From: Methanocellales archaeon
GTDB taxonomy: Archaea > Halobacteriota > UBA148
Reading direction: 5' to 3'
Assembly: GCA_030019435.1 (NCBI GenBank)
Contig: JASEEV010000011.1
Location: forward strand, 1 to 45,042
DNA: 45,042 nt
Part shown: piece by piece, positions 15,281 through 24,581 of the stretch
How the letters are laid out: each line of letters opens with the position of its first letter
Numbering within the stretch: the stretch's first letter is position 1
Notes under the pieces: model-generated
The model's database searches: none
What the model was told of the DNA's origin: nothing
Seen by the model: only the letters and a program-made list of their open reading frames with translations
Program-made: the position numbers and the translations under genes

Positions 15281-17430
15281 TCCAATGGGCAAGCGTTCTG
15301 ATCTGGTGGGTAATGCTCGAGATCATTGGAATCATAGCGCTCCCGTTAGTCACACATCTATGCAAAAATCTGGCAGACAAGGGATATTCGGTCTCCAAGA
15401 TATTCGGGCTTCTATTGCTAACATATTTTTCATGGGTCTTTGGAACTGGCTTCCGATATGATCGCTTGGTCGTCTACCTCGCCCTTGGGATGATAGGGGT
15501 CCTTTCACTTGTAATATATCGTAAAAATGGCTTAGAACTACACAAAGACACCATGATAAAAAATGAGATGTTGTTCACAACAGCATTCCTCATTTTTGTG
15601 ATGATCCGGGCATATTCTCCAGAGATCTGGTGGACTGCCGGGGAGAAGTTCATGGATTTCGGGTTCATCCAAGCGATTCTACGAAGCACCAGTTTCCCGC
15701 CCTATGATCCCTGGTTTGCCGGTGAGGCAATGCAATACTATTATTTTGGATATCTAGTTGTGGCGAACATGATTCAACTGAGCTGGGTTAAGCCATCAGT
15801 TGCATTCAATCTAGCAGTGGCGACGATGTTTGCATTATCCATCAACGCAGCCTTCGGAATTGGCTACAATCTGACGAAAAGAATGCGCTATGGTGTTGTT
15901 ACAACTTTCCTAGCAGTCATCATGGGGAATACACTTGGTTTTTTTCAGTTGGTAGGAAGCGCATTTTTCCCAGAGATCTTAGAGTCGTTCGGCGCTTCTA
16001 TGTCCGGAAACATATGGGAGCGCATCGCCTCTTTCAACTACTGGTCTAGCTCGAGGATCATTCCAAACACCATAAACGAGTTTCCTTTTTTCAGCTTCCT
16101 CCATGGGGATCTGCATCCACATATGATTTCCATCGCGTTCCAACTGCTCGTCATCGTTTTGCTTCTGAGTGTTTTTAAGAATGAAGATCGCTCCCTAAAA
16201 GCCTTGATGCCGGATTTGGGCGTGTTGAGCATATGTGTTGGTTTCATGTATCCCCTCAACTCATGGGAATTTCCCACATATTTGCTTCTTACAGCTATGG
16301 TACTGGTGTTTAGGCAGTACAGACTCTCGAAGATTCAGGATATCAAGAAGGCAGAGGTGTTGCTGGCATGTGCTGGTGTATGTGCATTGAGTTGGGCATT
16401 GTATATCCCATTCCACATGAGGCTTCACAACGGTATTGGGTTGGTGCTTCAACGTACAGAGATACAGCATTACTTGGTCATATATGCCCTGTTGCTGTTT
16501 CTGATGTATTCGTACCTCATCGCCAGGGTACTACCATCTGTTGAAATCCGATGGAAGTGGATCTTATCCAGCATATTATTGTTGGGAGCGATCTCTTTTG
16601 TGTTACAATTCCAACTTCTAGTCATGTTGATTCCACTCACTATTTTATCCTTGATCAGCTTGCTGAGAGAGCGTAACTCATCGATGCAGTTTGTTTCGCT
16701 CCTTATCTTGGTTGGAGCTCTGCTCTCACTTTTCTGCGAGATATTTTTCATCAAGGATCAGTTGAGCGTGCAATATCATCGCATGAACACGGTTTTCAAA
16801 TTAGGCGTGCAGAACTGGCTTTTCTGGAGCATTGCTGGTGGGTTCTCGATCTATTACTTCAGGGACTGGTTTGTGCCCTTGAAAGCTAACACGGATAAGA
16901 GGAGAGTTTTATGGACGCTGGTGGCGTGTTCTTTGATCTTAGCATGCTCAGTGTACCCAGTGGCTGCAACCTATGGTAAATCAGGACGGTTCAAAGGGGA
17001 TCTTACGTTGGATGGAGCACGGTATGTGGAAAGATATCATGGTGGAGAGGCCAGTGCGATTCAATGGATGGGGCAGAAGGAGGGCGCACCCATAGTCCTT
17101 GAAGCACCTGGGACGTCTTTTCAATGGTCATCACGCGTCGCTGCGCTAACTGGCTTGCCGACCGTGATAGGTTGGGCTGGCCATGAGATAACTTGGAGAA
17201 GATATCCAGAGCCCATAGTGGATCGTATGGTTGACGTGGATACAATCTACAGAACAAACAACACCGAAGCACTTCGTTTACTGCAAAAGTACGACGTCAA
17301 ATACATCTTCATAGGCTCCGTAGAGCGTGCCAATTACCCGGCAGAGGGTCTGGTTAAATTCGCCGACCACCCAGAAAGTTATAACTTGGTTTATGAGAAC
17401 AAAGATGTGCAGGTCTATCAAGTGAGATAG
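15277..17430 (+). CDS. DUF2298 polytopic membrane protein (first copy)
   Basis: Large membrane protein of 717 residues with many hydrophobic segments, DUF2298/TIGR03662 family. The hallmark is SSRIIPNTINEFPFFSFLHG followed by DLHPHMISIAFQLL; EKFMDFGFIQAILRSTSFPP and DPWFAGEAMQYYYFGY precede it. After about residue 570 there is a hydrophilic C-terminal domain (EASAIQWMGQKEGAPIVLEA). The architecture resembles GT-C glycosyltransferases, and the family is known from archaeal and chloroflexal glycan clusters, but no activity is established. Immediately followed by a paralogue after four bases. Confidence 0.82.
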   Translation: MIQWASVLIWWVMLEIIGIIALPLVTHLCKNLADKGYSVSKIFGLLLLTYFSWVFGTGFRYDRLVVYLALGMIGVLSLVIYRKNGLELHKDTMIKNEMLFTTAFLIFVMIRAYSPEIWWTAGEKFMDFGFIQAILRSTSFPPYDPWFAGEAMQYYYFGYLVVANMIQLSWVKPSVAFNLAVATMFALSINAAFGIGYNLTKRMRYGVVTTFLAVIMGNTLGFFQLVGSAFFPEILESFGASMSGNIWERIASFNYWSSSRIIPNTINEFPFFSFLHGDLHPHMISIAFQLLVIVLLLSVFKNEDRSLKALMPDLGVLSICVGFMYPLNSWEFPTYLLLTAMVLVFRQYRLSKIQDIKKAEVLLACAGVCALSWALYIPFHMRLHNGIGLVLQRTEIQHYLVIYALLLFLMYSYLIARVLPSVEIRWKWILSSILLLGAISFVLQFQLLVMLIPLTILSLISLLRERNSSMQFVSLLILVGALLSLFCEIFFIKDQLSVQYHRMNTVFKLGVQNWLFWSIAGGFSIYYFRDWFVPLKANTDKRRVLWTLVACSLILACSVYPVAATYGKSGRFKGDLTLDGARYVERYHGGEASAIQWMGQKEGAPIVLEAPGTSFQWSSRVAALTGLPTVIGWAGHEITWRRYPEPIVDRMVDVDTIYRTNNTEALRLLQKYDVKYIFIGSVERANYPAEGLVKFADHPESYNLVYENKDVQVYQVR

Positions 17431-17434
17431 GAGC

Positions 17435-19648
17435 ATGCTTGAATCAATACTACAGATCGGAGCCTGGTGGATAATCGTAGAGATCTTAGGGCTGCTAGCC
17501 CTTCCAGTGGTTGCATATATGTGCCACAACCTAGATGACAAGGGCTATTCTGTATCTAAGGTGGTGGGCATCCTATTCATAACATATGCCTCATGGATCA
17601 TGACATATGTTGGCATCCCATACGATCTGCCACTCATCACATTTGCCATCTTACTCCTCTGTATTCTGTCATCCTATCTACTGCTGAGATCCAATAGAAC
17701 CCTGGGACTGAACAAAGATACGATGATAATAAATGAGCTGATATTCGGCATCGCATTCCTCTTTTTCGTCATCGTACGTATGTATGCTCCAGAACTCAAC
17801 ATAAGTGAGAAGTTCATGGACAGCGCATTCATGAATGCAATCAACCGAGCCAAGCATTTTCCAGCCCCTGACCCATGGCTCTCTGGCTATGACCAATCGT
17901 TCTACTATTACTTCGGTTATGTGGCTATGACAACGCTCACCAAGTTATCCGGCATCCCTGCTCCGATCACATTTAACCTAGGTGTTGCGCTGATATTCGC
18001 GCTTTCCGTCAACGCAGCGTTTGGGATCGGCTACAATCTGACGAGGAGTCGTGTGTATGGTGCTATCATCGCCTTCTTCGTGACTTATATCGGACACTTA
18101 CTCGGCTTCTTTCGGCTGATGGCGTACATGTTTAAGCCTCTCGTAGAGTTCGGATATTTTATGCCCAAGGCCGTTTACGAGGGCATGATGTCGATCGATT
18201 TTCTCTGGGCCAGCTCCAGGGTCATACCATACACGATAACCGAGATGCCGTGTTTCACCTTTTTACATGGAGATCTGCACTCACACATGATTGCGATCCC
18301 ATTCCAATTGTTAGTGCTGATGTTACTCTTGAACCTGTTCAGATTCCATGTCAAAAAAGATGCGTTTTTCGACCTATCAATATTCGGCAACGACTTGAGC
18401 ACCGTGTTGATCAGCATCACGATGTTTGGCTTAGCTCTTGGGTTCCTGTTTCCACTAAACTCATGGGACTACCCGACGTACGTTATCGTTACTACAGCCT
18501 CGATCGCATTTGTCTGGCTCCGAGAGAAAAGGAGGATTGTACCCGCTTTGGGAAATACCATCCTAGACTCCTCGATCATCATAGGACTGAGCGCACTGCT
18601 CTATGCCCCGTATTATCTTCAGCTAAGTGTAGAAGGCGTGAAAGGCATTGGCGTCGTCGCTGAGAGAACTGAGCTGCCTTATTTCATGATAATCTACACG
18701 CTGTTCTTGTTCATGATGTTCTCGCTTCTCATCCAGTATTCAAGGAAAAATTTCAGGTTCAGACATGTTATTCCACTGATGATCGGCGTCTCACTCTTAG
18801 CCGTCATTTCGGTGCTCCTAGAGTTTCATTTGTTGATGTTGTTACTTCCTCTAATCATCCTCTCGCTGTACTGCCTGCTTCGAGATGTATATGGGTATGA
18901 GCATACACACGAGTTGGAATACGTGTTTCTTCTTGTCCTGATCGGTGCGTTGCTCTCACTTTTCTGCGAGCTCTTCTTCATCGATGATACATACGGTCCA
19001 CCTTGGGAGAGGATGAACACCGTGTTCAAAGTGGGTCTGCAAATTTGGCTCCTCTGGGGGATAGCTGCTGGATATTCAGTATACCATTTCAGAGAGCATT
19101 TTCGCGGTCTAAAAATAAATGGGTGGAAGATTATTGCATGCATTCTCATACTCATGTGTACAGTGTACCCCGTGTGCGCCACCTTCAATCGAGTAAGTGG
19201 TTTCAACAAGAGTCCCACCCTGAACGGGATCGAATACATCAAAGAAACCAACAGAGGAGAATATGAGGCCATACGATGGATCAACGAAAACATCGAAGGA
19301 AGCGCAGTGATCCTGGAGAAGCCAGGTGAATTTTACTGGCAAACGACGCGCGTCTCAACGTTCACTGGTCTTCAAACCTTGATGGGGATGTCAGAGCATG
19401 AGCATATGTGGAGAGGCAACTGGAGCTTGGTCTGCGAAAGAATGAACGATGCGAATGCCATTTATAATACAACTGACAATGCAGTAGCAAGAGATTTGAT
19501 GGAAAAATATGATGTCTCATACATCTATGTAGGTGTGCTCGAACGTGGAAAATACTTAGAAGAGGGGCTGGACAAATTTGCAAACCATCCAGAATCGTAT
19601 GAACTGATATTTGAAAACGATGTTGCACAGATTTATAGAGTCAAATAA
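17435..19648 (+). CDS. DUF2298 polytopic membrane protein (second copy)
   Basis: A 737-residue paralogue of the preceding protein, colinear over its length: matching blocks are EKFMDSAFMNAINRAKHFPA, DPWLSGYDQSFYYYFGY, ASSRVIPYTITEMPCFTFLH-GDLHSHMIAIPFQLL, LSLFCELFFIDDTYGPPWER and the C-terminal EAIRWINENIEGSAVILEKP. Divergence is clear throughout, so this is an old duplication with likely different sugar or lipid substrates rather than a recent copy. Function unknown beyond a probable GT-C-like role in lipid-linked glycan assembly. Begins four bases after the first copy. Confidence 0.82.
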   Translation: MLESILQIGAWWIIVEILGLLALPVVAYMCHNLDDKGYSVSKVVGILFITYASWIMTYVGIPYDLPLITFAILLLCILSSYLLLRSNRTLGLNKDTMIINELIFGIAFLFFVIVRMYAPELNISEKFMDSAFMNAINRAKHFPAPDPWLSGYDQSFYYYFGYVAMTTLTKLSGIPAPITFNLGVALIFALSVNAAFGIGYNLTRSRVYGAIIAFFVTYIGHLLGFFRLMAYMFKPLVEFGYFMPKAVYEGMMSIDFLWASSRVIPYTITEMPCFTFLHGDLHSHMIAIPFQLLVLMLLLNLFRFHVKKDAFFDLSIFGNDLSTVLISITMFGLALGFLFPLNSWDYPTYVIVTTASIAFVWLREKRRIVPALGNTILDSSIIIGLSALLYAPYYLQLSVEGVKGIGVVAERTELPYFMIIYTLFLFMMFSLLIQYSRKNFRFRHVIPLMIGVSLLAVISVLLEFHLLMLLLPLIILSLYCLLRDVYGYEHTHELEYVFLLVLIGALLSLFCELFFIDDTYGPPWERMNTVFKVGLQIWLLWGIAAGYSVYHFREHFRGLKINGWKIIACILILMCTVYPVCATFNRVSGFNKSPTLNGIEYIKETNRGEYEAIRWINENIEGSAVILEKPGEFYWQTTRVSTFTGLQTLMGMSEHEHMWRGNWSLVCERMNDANAIYNTTDNAVARDLMEKYDVSYIYVGVLERGKYLEEGLDKFANHPESYELIFENDVAQIYRVK

Positions 19649-19661
19649 AAGGGGAAGTAAT

Positions 19662-20636
19662 ATGGATGCCAATGCAACGGACGGACAGACCATTTCACTA
19701 AAAGAAAGATTAACTGAAAAAAAGACGATTCTCTCCTTTATAGTTGCATTTCTGATTTTATACCTATTATTTTCTCAGATTGACTTCATCAAAACTGCGA
19801 ACATCATCAAAACTGTAAATCCCATACTATATCTAACGGCTTTCGTGATTTTTTATATTGGGTTTCCAATACGTGGCGTTCGGTGGAGAAAACTGCTGAA
19901 CAACATCGGATTTAGTGAGAGCAACAAAAATCTCACCGAGATACTATTCCTTTCTTGGTTTGCCAATTGCTTGGTTCCCGCCAAGTTAGGGGATGTGTAC
20001 AGGGGCTATCTGCTAAAGAAGAACTACAGGATATCGCTTTCAAAGACGTTGGGAACCATATTCGTCGAAAGAACCTATGACGTCGTCGCCTTGGTGGCAT
20101 TGCTCTGCATATCCAGTGCGCTCATTTTTGGGGCTAATATGCCAGGGGAGATTGTGTTCTCGCTGTGGATTGGATGTGGCTTGGTGATTGCCCTGATCCT
20201 AGTATTGCTATCGCTAAAATACAAAACGGAATTGATGGTGAAATTGCTTCCAAGCAGAATAGAGAGTGTCATCATGATGTTCAAAGAAGGTGCTTACGGA
20301 TCGGTTAGAAAGGCAATGCCCATCATTCTGTCATACACTCTTATAGTTTGGTTCCTAGAATGTGGAAGATTGCTCCTAGTAACCTCAGCAATAGGGCTAA
20401 GGATAGCGCTGCCGATAATCGTTTTTGTCGCGTTAGCGGCAGCACTTCTCACCGCATTGCCGATAACTCCCGCCGGTTTGGGAGCCGTGGAACTCGCAAT
20501 CGCTGGAGTATTGATGATCGTTGGGATAGACAAGAATCTGGCAGTCTCAGTAGCGATCTTGGATAGACTTATAAGTTACTGGAGTCTGCTGATCGTCGGT
20601 GGATTAGCCTATTTCATAACGGATAAAAGGAGATAA
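19662..20636 (+). CDS. AglD-type/LPG synthase-like integral membrane protein (UPF0104)
   Basis: About eight membrane segments in 324 residues. Seen: IRGVRWRKLLNNIG, WFANCLVPAKLGDVYRGYLL, TIFVERTYDVVALVALL and the late TALPITPAGLGAVELAIAGV, all typical of the lysylphosphatidylglycerol-synthase/AglD membrane domain family. In Haloferax a protein with such a domain adds the last sugar through dolichyl phosphate. Here the GT domain is a separate gene next door, so the pair may act as a split AglD. The start is ATG 19662 after AAAAGGGGAAGTAAT; an upstream in-frame start at 19611 would run into the previous gene. Confidence 0.82.
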   Translation: MDANATDGQTISLKERLTEKKTILSFIVAFLILYLLFSQIDFIKTANIIKTVNPILYLTAFVIFYIGFPIRGVRWRKLLNNIGFSESNKNLTEILFLSWFANCLVPAKLGDVYRGYLLKKNYRISLSKTLGTIFVERTYDVVALVALLCISSALIFGANMPGEIVFSLWIGCGLVIALILVLLSLKYKTELMVKLLPSRIESVIMMFKEGAYGSVRKAMPIILSYTLIVWFLECGRLLLVTSAIGLRIALPIIVFVALAAALLTALPITPAGLGAVELAIAGVLMIVGIDKNLAVSVAILDRLISYWSLLIVGGLAYFITDKRR

Positions 20637-20637
20637 A

Positions 20638-21345
20638 ATGATCTCGCTTGTCATTCCCGCGTGTAACGAGGAGAAGAGAATCAGAGGTGTACTGATCGAT
20701 TATCAGGCCTTTGCAGGGCAAAACTATAGTAATTATGAACTGCTCGTGGTGTGTGATGGTTGCACGGATAGGACGCCAGAAATCGTGAAAGAGTTCTGCA
20801 AGCAGAACCCGCGCATAAAACTTCTTGAATTCCCCCGCAAATTGGGGAAGGGGGGCGGGGTGCTTGAGGGCTTTAAAGTTGCAAAGGGAGATCTCATCGG
20901 ATTCGTAGACGCTGATGGGTCCGTCTCTCCATCCGATTTCGATAAATTGGTGAGGGCGTTGGAAAAGGTGGATTGCGCCATTGCCTCACGTTACGTAGAG
21001 GTGTCCAGGATATTGATTCAACAACCCTGGATGAGAAGGGTTGCAAGTCGGGTGTTCAACCTGTTCGTCAGAGCGATGTTCGGTCTACAATTCAGAGACA
21101 CACAATGCGGAGCCAAGGTAATGAAAAAAGAGGCTCTGGAACGTGTAATACCAAAGATGATATCAAGGGGATATGAGTTCGATGTCGAGCTGCTGTGGAG
21201 GATCAAAAAATGTGGTTATAACATCAGAGAGGTTCCGATAACTTGGAAACATGAAAGAGGAGGATTTAGCCTAAAGTATGCCCCACAGATGTTTTTCAAT
21301 TTGTTAAGAGTATTTGTGTCACATTATGTTACATCTTTGCTCTGA
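20638..21345 (+). CDS. Glycosyltransferase family 2 (partner of the membrane protein)
   Basis: GT-A enzyme of 235 residues, last gene of the glycan operon. Motifs: ISLVIPACNEEKRIRGVLID, CDGCTDRTPEIVKEF, GKGGGVLEGF, metal site VDADGSVSP, FRDTQCGAKVMKKEALERVI and YEFDVELLWRIKKCGYNIRE. It begins one base after the stop of the UPF0104-type gene, so the two probably act together like the two domains of AglD. Its 3' end faces argS with a four-base gap. The donor sugar is not predictable. Confidence 0.86.
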   Translation: MISLVIPACNEEKRIRGVLIDYQAFAGQNYSNYELLVVCDGCTDRTPEIVKEFCKQNPRIKLLEFPRKLGKGGGVLEGFKVAKGDLIGFVDADGSVSPSDFDKLVRALEKVDCAIASRYVEVSRILIQQPWMRRVASRVFNLFVRAMFGLQFRDTQCGAKVMKKEALERVIPKMISRGYEFDVELLWRIKKCGYNIREVPITWKHERGGFSLKYAPQMFFNLLRVFVSHYVTSLL

Positions 21346-21349
21346 ATTT

Positions 21350-23050
21350 CTACATCGATTCCGGAGCTATGATTCCCAACAAATCCAAGACGTTGGCCAA
21401 AACAATTCTTGCACAGTTCACGAGGGCTAATCTTGCATTTCTTATATCTTCCTCCGCCCTAAGCACTGGGATATAACGATAGAACTGGTTGAACGTCTCA
21501 GCAAGCTCCCTAGCGTAGGTTGCGATGAGGTTTGGCTTCAGATCAGATGCAGCAGAAGCGATCATGCTGGGAAAAAAAGCCATCTTCTTGATCAGCTCTA
21601 CTTCATACGATTCTTTGAGCAGAGAGGGATCGAAATCTCCTAACTGAGCTTTGCTCAGGATGCTGCATGCCCTAGCATGTGCATATTGAATGAATGGAGC
21701 CCCCTGCTTCTCAAAATCAAGAGCCTCTTCCCACCTAAAAGTCATCATTTTTTCGGGAGCCACCTTCACGGTATCAAATCGGACCGCCCCCATCCCAACG
21801 ATTTCTGCAACTTTCCTCTTGCGATCTTCTGGCAGCTCTGGCCTCCTCTTGTCGACTTCGATATATGCTCTCTCAAGCGCCTCATCCAGCAGATCATCGA
21901 GATCTACGACGATGCCTTCTCTAGTGGACATCCTCCCTTCCGGCAATGATACAAATGAGTAAAACACGATCTTGGGCTCCTTCTCGATGTTAAGTATTTT
22001 CAGAGCTGCTTGCAACTGGGCCATTGCCAATTTCTGGTCCTCACCAAGCACATTTATCACGACGTCCGCATTGCTAAACTTCCAGAGATGATATGCTATA
22101 TCCCTAGTGGTATAGAGCGTGATTCCGTCCGAACGCGTCAATACGAAGTCCTTTTCCAGCCCAAATTCTCTTAGGTCAAGCGTTAATGCGCCATCTCTTA
22201 GAGATGCATATCTTGTCTTTTTCAACTTCTCAATGATTTCATCTACGGAGCCGTCTCTCACGAATTGGGATTCCCACACAAATCGGTCATAGTGAACGTT
22301 TACCCGCTCCAATGTTTGCCTTTGACCTTCGATGCAGTTTTCCACGACTTTCTTGAACCTCTTGATGGTCTTAGGATCACCAGACTCGTACTTTGCCAGG
22401 ACCTCATTGACTTCTACGTCTACTTTCGGATCCTCAGAGATGAGCTCGGTTGCCCTCCGATAATATCGTACTATATCGTGATCCGGCTTATCACGTTCTG
22501 GTTTTGATAACGTATTTGGATCGACGTTGTCGTAGCCCCAGACGATGGCAGCGATTTGCTTACCCATGTCGTTTACGTAAAACTGCGTCTCGATGTCATA
22601 GCCCGCACGCCTAAGAATTCTGGCAAGGGTATCACCGATTATCGGATTTCGGCCCCTGCCAACATGGAGCGGCCCAGTAGGATTGGCAGATGTATGCTCT
22701 AGGATGATTCGTTCGTCCTTTTTGGGCAAAGAGCCATAATTCTCTCCCTCTGCGGAGATTTGCTTGATAGTTTCGTCCAAAAACTCTCGATTGACATAAA
22801 AGTTGATGTACGGTCCTATAACATCTGCTTTATCAACATATGACTTCTTTGGGATTTGAATTTTTTCAAAGATTTTTGTCGCGATAATTTGGGGGGACTC
22901 TTTATATTTTGAGGAGAGTTTGAAAGCAACAGATGATGCGAGATCTGCATATGCTGACGTCTCTAAGCATAGATCTGCGACCTCATATCCAGCCGCTTCA
23001 ACTGCTTTCTGTAGCAAAGATTTGACTCCATTCTTAAACTCTAGGAACAT
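21350..23050 (-). CDS. argS: Arginyl-tRNA synthetase
   Basis: Class I synthetase charging tRNA-Arg, 566 residues, normal archaeal length. The N-terminal ArgRS-specific domain (about 1-110) precedes the catalytic core with ANPTGPLHVGRGRNPIIGDT (HIGH motif as HVGR) and PEGRMSTREGIVVDLDDLLD (KMSKS motif in the variant form common in ArgRS). The DALR anticodon-binding domain closes the protein (ETFNQFYRYIPVL). The start codon overlaps the aRF1 stop by one base, forming a two-gene translation operon. Confidence 0.96.
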   Translation of the reverse strand: MFLEFKNGVKSLLQKAVEAAGYEVADLCLETSAYADLASSVAFKLSSKYKESPQIIATKIFEKIQIPKKSYVDKADVIGPYINFYVNREFLDETIKQISAEGENYGSLPKKDERIILEHTSANPTGPLHVGRGRNPIIGDTLARILRRAGYDIETQFYVNDMGKQIAAIVWGYDNVDPNTLSKPERDKPDHDIVRYYRRATELISEDPKVDVEVNEVLAKYESGDPKTIKRFKKVVENCIEGQRQTLERVNVHYDRFVWESQFVRDGSVDEIIEKLKKTRYASLRDGALTLDLREFGLEKDFVLTRSDGITLYTTRDIAYHLWKFSNADVVINVLGEDQKLAMAQLQAALKILNIEKEPKIVFYSFVSLPEGRMSTREGIVVDLDDLLDEALERAYIEVDKRRPELPEDRKRKVAEIVGMGAVRFDTVKVAPEKMMTFRWEEALDFEKQGAPFIQYAHARACSILSKAQLGDFDPSLLKESYEVELIKKMAFFPSMIASAASDLKPNLIATYARELAETFNQFYRYIPVLRAEEDIRNARLALVNCARIVLANVLDLLGIIAPESM

Positions 23051-24150
23051 TAGACACCAGTCCTAAATCTCAGTAGCGCTGCCACACCTCCAAATGCGCT
23101 CATCAACTGCTCCCCTTCTTCGAAATCCGTTGAGATGAACTCTATCGCAGAGCCCTTCTGCTCTGCCAGTTGCGATAGTTCTGCCACGAGCTCTGGACCC
23201 AGATCCTCTGAGAGTAGCAGGGTGTCAACTGCGCCCATTTTAATGTTTTTTCTGACGTGATCCTTTCCGTAAGCAGCCAACCCCTTATCACTCACGATCT
23301 CCTCCATGAATCTGTTCATGAGCTTCTTTTCTCGCATCAGATCTAGATCAGCGAGCACTTCATGCGATGCATCCAATAGTTCATATAAGCCAGATTCATC
23401 CGTATATGAAACGTCAAATGCTCCAAGGATCTTTTGTTGTAGTTCATGGTGCAAGTATTCACCATCGATGAATTCCTCCTTTGTCGGGCTTGGCCCTCCT
23501 ATAAGAATGCCCTCCATCTCTTCGGTCGCAAGAAATATCTCGTTTGCCTTGTCGCCGATCCTCTTATAAAACTCGTTGATCGCTATCAATCTCAACCGTT
23601 CGAATCTGCGCGCAGACTGCCCACCTTTTCTCTGTTTGCCGGGCACATTAGATGTCATGTGTTTGATTGCGTCGACGTGTTTTCCATGAAGCAAGCCAAT
23701 AGTTGCTTCTCTTCTGTCTAATACCATCAGTCCAAACGTTTTCTTCTCCTCCAGCATGTCCTCTAGCGGTGCAAGGACGAACTCAGAACCGCACCTATAT
23801 TGATATGACAGAATGGGTTCAGGTGGCTCCAGAACCAACGTCTCCATCGTGGTCTTATCTCCGCCAAGGGAGATGGTTCCACAAAAAATGACCATTCCGT
23901 TTTTGGGGGGATGTCTAAAATACTTAAGCCTGGCCATGATGGAGTCCAATGCGCTCTGAACATTGGTCCTGGTGGATTTTGATTTTATGTTCGATGCTTG
24001 ACCGTGCTCGTCTCTTAGCTGCGCCATGACGTCAGATATCTGCTTATCTGGTGGGATGTAGATCGTGATCAACTCAGTCCCTTTTCCAGTTTTTTCCCTC
24101 AGCTCCTCTAATTTTCGTTTGAACTCGTATTTTTTATGCGCCTCTAACAT
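23050..24150 (-). CDS. prf1: Peptide chain release factor aRF1, lacking the zinc minidomain
   Basis: Recognises all three stop codons and triggers peptide release. Domain order is normal: stop-codon domain with NIKS (residues 54-57), catalytic loop RKGGQSARRFER (GGQ at 176-178), then the C-terminal aRF3/ABCE1-binding domain ending STDFEEGEQLMSAFGGVAAL. At 366 residues it is some 45 shorter than usual. The loss is in the C domain: LLLSEDL (about 311-317) runs straight into GPELVAELSQLAEQ, with no CxxC zinc-binding minidomain in between. Function is probably kept because NIKS and GGQ are intact. Confidence 0.94.
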   Translation of the reverse strand: MLEAHKKYEFKRKLEELREKTGKGTELITIYIPPDKQISDVMAQLRDEHGQASNIKSKSTRTNVQSALDSIMARLKYFRHPPKNGMVIFCGTISLGGDKTTMETLVLEPPEPILSYQYRCGSEFVLAPLEDMLEEKKTFGLMVLDRREATIGLLHGKHVDAIKHMTSNVPGKQRKGGQSARRFERLRLIAINEFYKRIGDKANEIFLATEEMEGILIGGPSPTKEEFIDGEYLHHELQQKILGAFDVSYTDESGLYELLDASHEVLADLDLMREKKLMNRFMEEIVSDKGLAAYGKDHVRKNIKMGAVDTLLLSEDLGPELVAELSQLAEQKGSAIEFISTDFEEGEQLMSAFGGVAALLRFRTGV

Positions 24151-24157
24151 TCAAACC

Positions 24158-24496
24158 TCACGCTTCATATTCAATATCACACGTGCATTTGTAGTCCTCG
24201 AAGATATCTCCAAAAGCCTGGTAGAAATATTCGCATGCCCTTTTTAGACCGTTTTTTCCATCGATTGTGAGTTTGTATATGCGCGTTCTTCCGATTTGCT
24301 CCGATTGAATTAACCCTTTGCCCTCCAAATCCTTGAGAGCAGGATATAGCGTTCCAGGATTTGGCCTATCCCCTTTCCTTTTCGCTATTTCTTCGGCTAG
24401 CTCTTGCCCATACATTTGTTTTTTGGATAACAACCATAGGATCATGAATGAGAGCATACCCCTCATATCACAACATGCTGGTGGGTTATGTCTCAT
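24158..24496 (-). CDS. PadR-family transcriptional regulator
   Basis: Winged-helix regulator of 112 residues. RGMLSFMILWLLSKKQMYGQ ELAEEIAKRKG is the N-terminal part, RPNPGTLYPALKDLEGKGLI the recognition helix and wing, and the C-terminal helix (NGLKRACEYFYQAF) the dimer arm. A Cys pair near the start (PPACCDMRG) and CTC near the end could sense redox state or metal. TTTAAAAG near 24519-24527 is a plausible TATA box, with half-sites of an inverted repeat on either side, so autoregulation is likely. Targets are unknown; the adjacent NDH-2-like gene lies upstream on the same strand. Confidence 0.85.
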   Translation of the reverse strand: MRHNPPACCDMRGMLSFMILWLLSKKQMYGQELAEEIAKRKGDRPNPGTLYPALKDLEGKGLIQSEQIGRTRIYKLTIDGKNGLKRACEYFYQAFGDIFEDYKCTCDIEYEA

Positions 24497-24506
24497 GTCA
24501 GTACTG

Positions 24507-24563
24507 TTGGATGTCCATTGCTTTTAAAGTTTTTGATCGTCAAGATTTATATTGCACATCCAA
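24507..24563. promoter_or_regulatory. Inverted repeat in the PadR gene promoter
   Basis: TTGGATGT at 24507-24514 and its complement ACATCCAA at 24556-24563 form an inverted repeat with a 41-base spacer; similarity continues for two or three bases (TTGGATGTCCA versus TTGGATGTGCA). PadR operators often contain ATGT/ACAT half-sites. The proximal copy lies between the TATA-like element and the start codon. Confidence 0.4.
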
Positions 24564-24581
24564 TATATAAGTAAGGAGCGA

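Noticed and set aside
18250-18663. 137-codon plus-strand frame within the second DUF2298 gene
   Set aside because: Arg/Cys/Pro-rich translation without family features; it lies wholly inside a well-supported gene in another frame.
15277-19648. Recent tandem duplication or assembly artefact of the two DUF2298 genes
   Set aside because: The two proteins differ throughout and no long identical DNA stretch is visible, so it is an old duplication.
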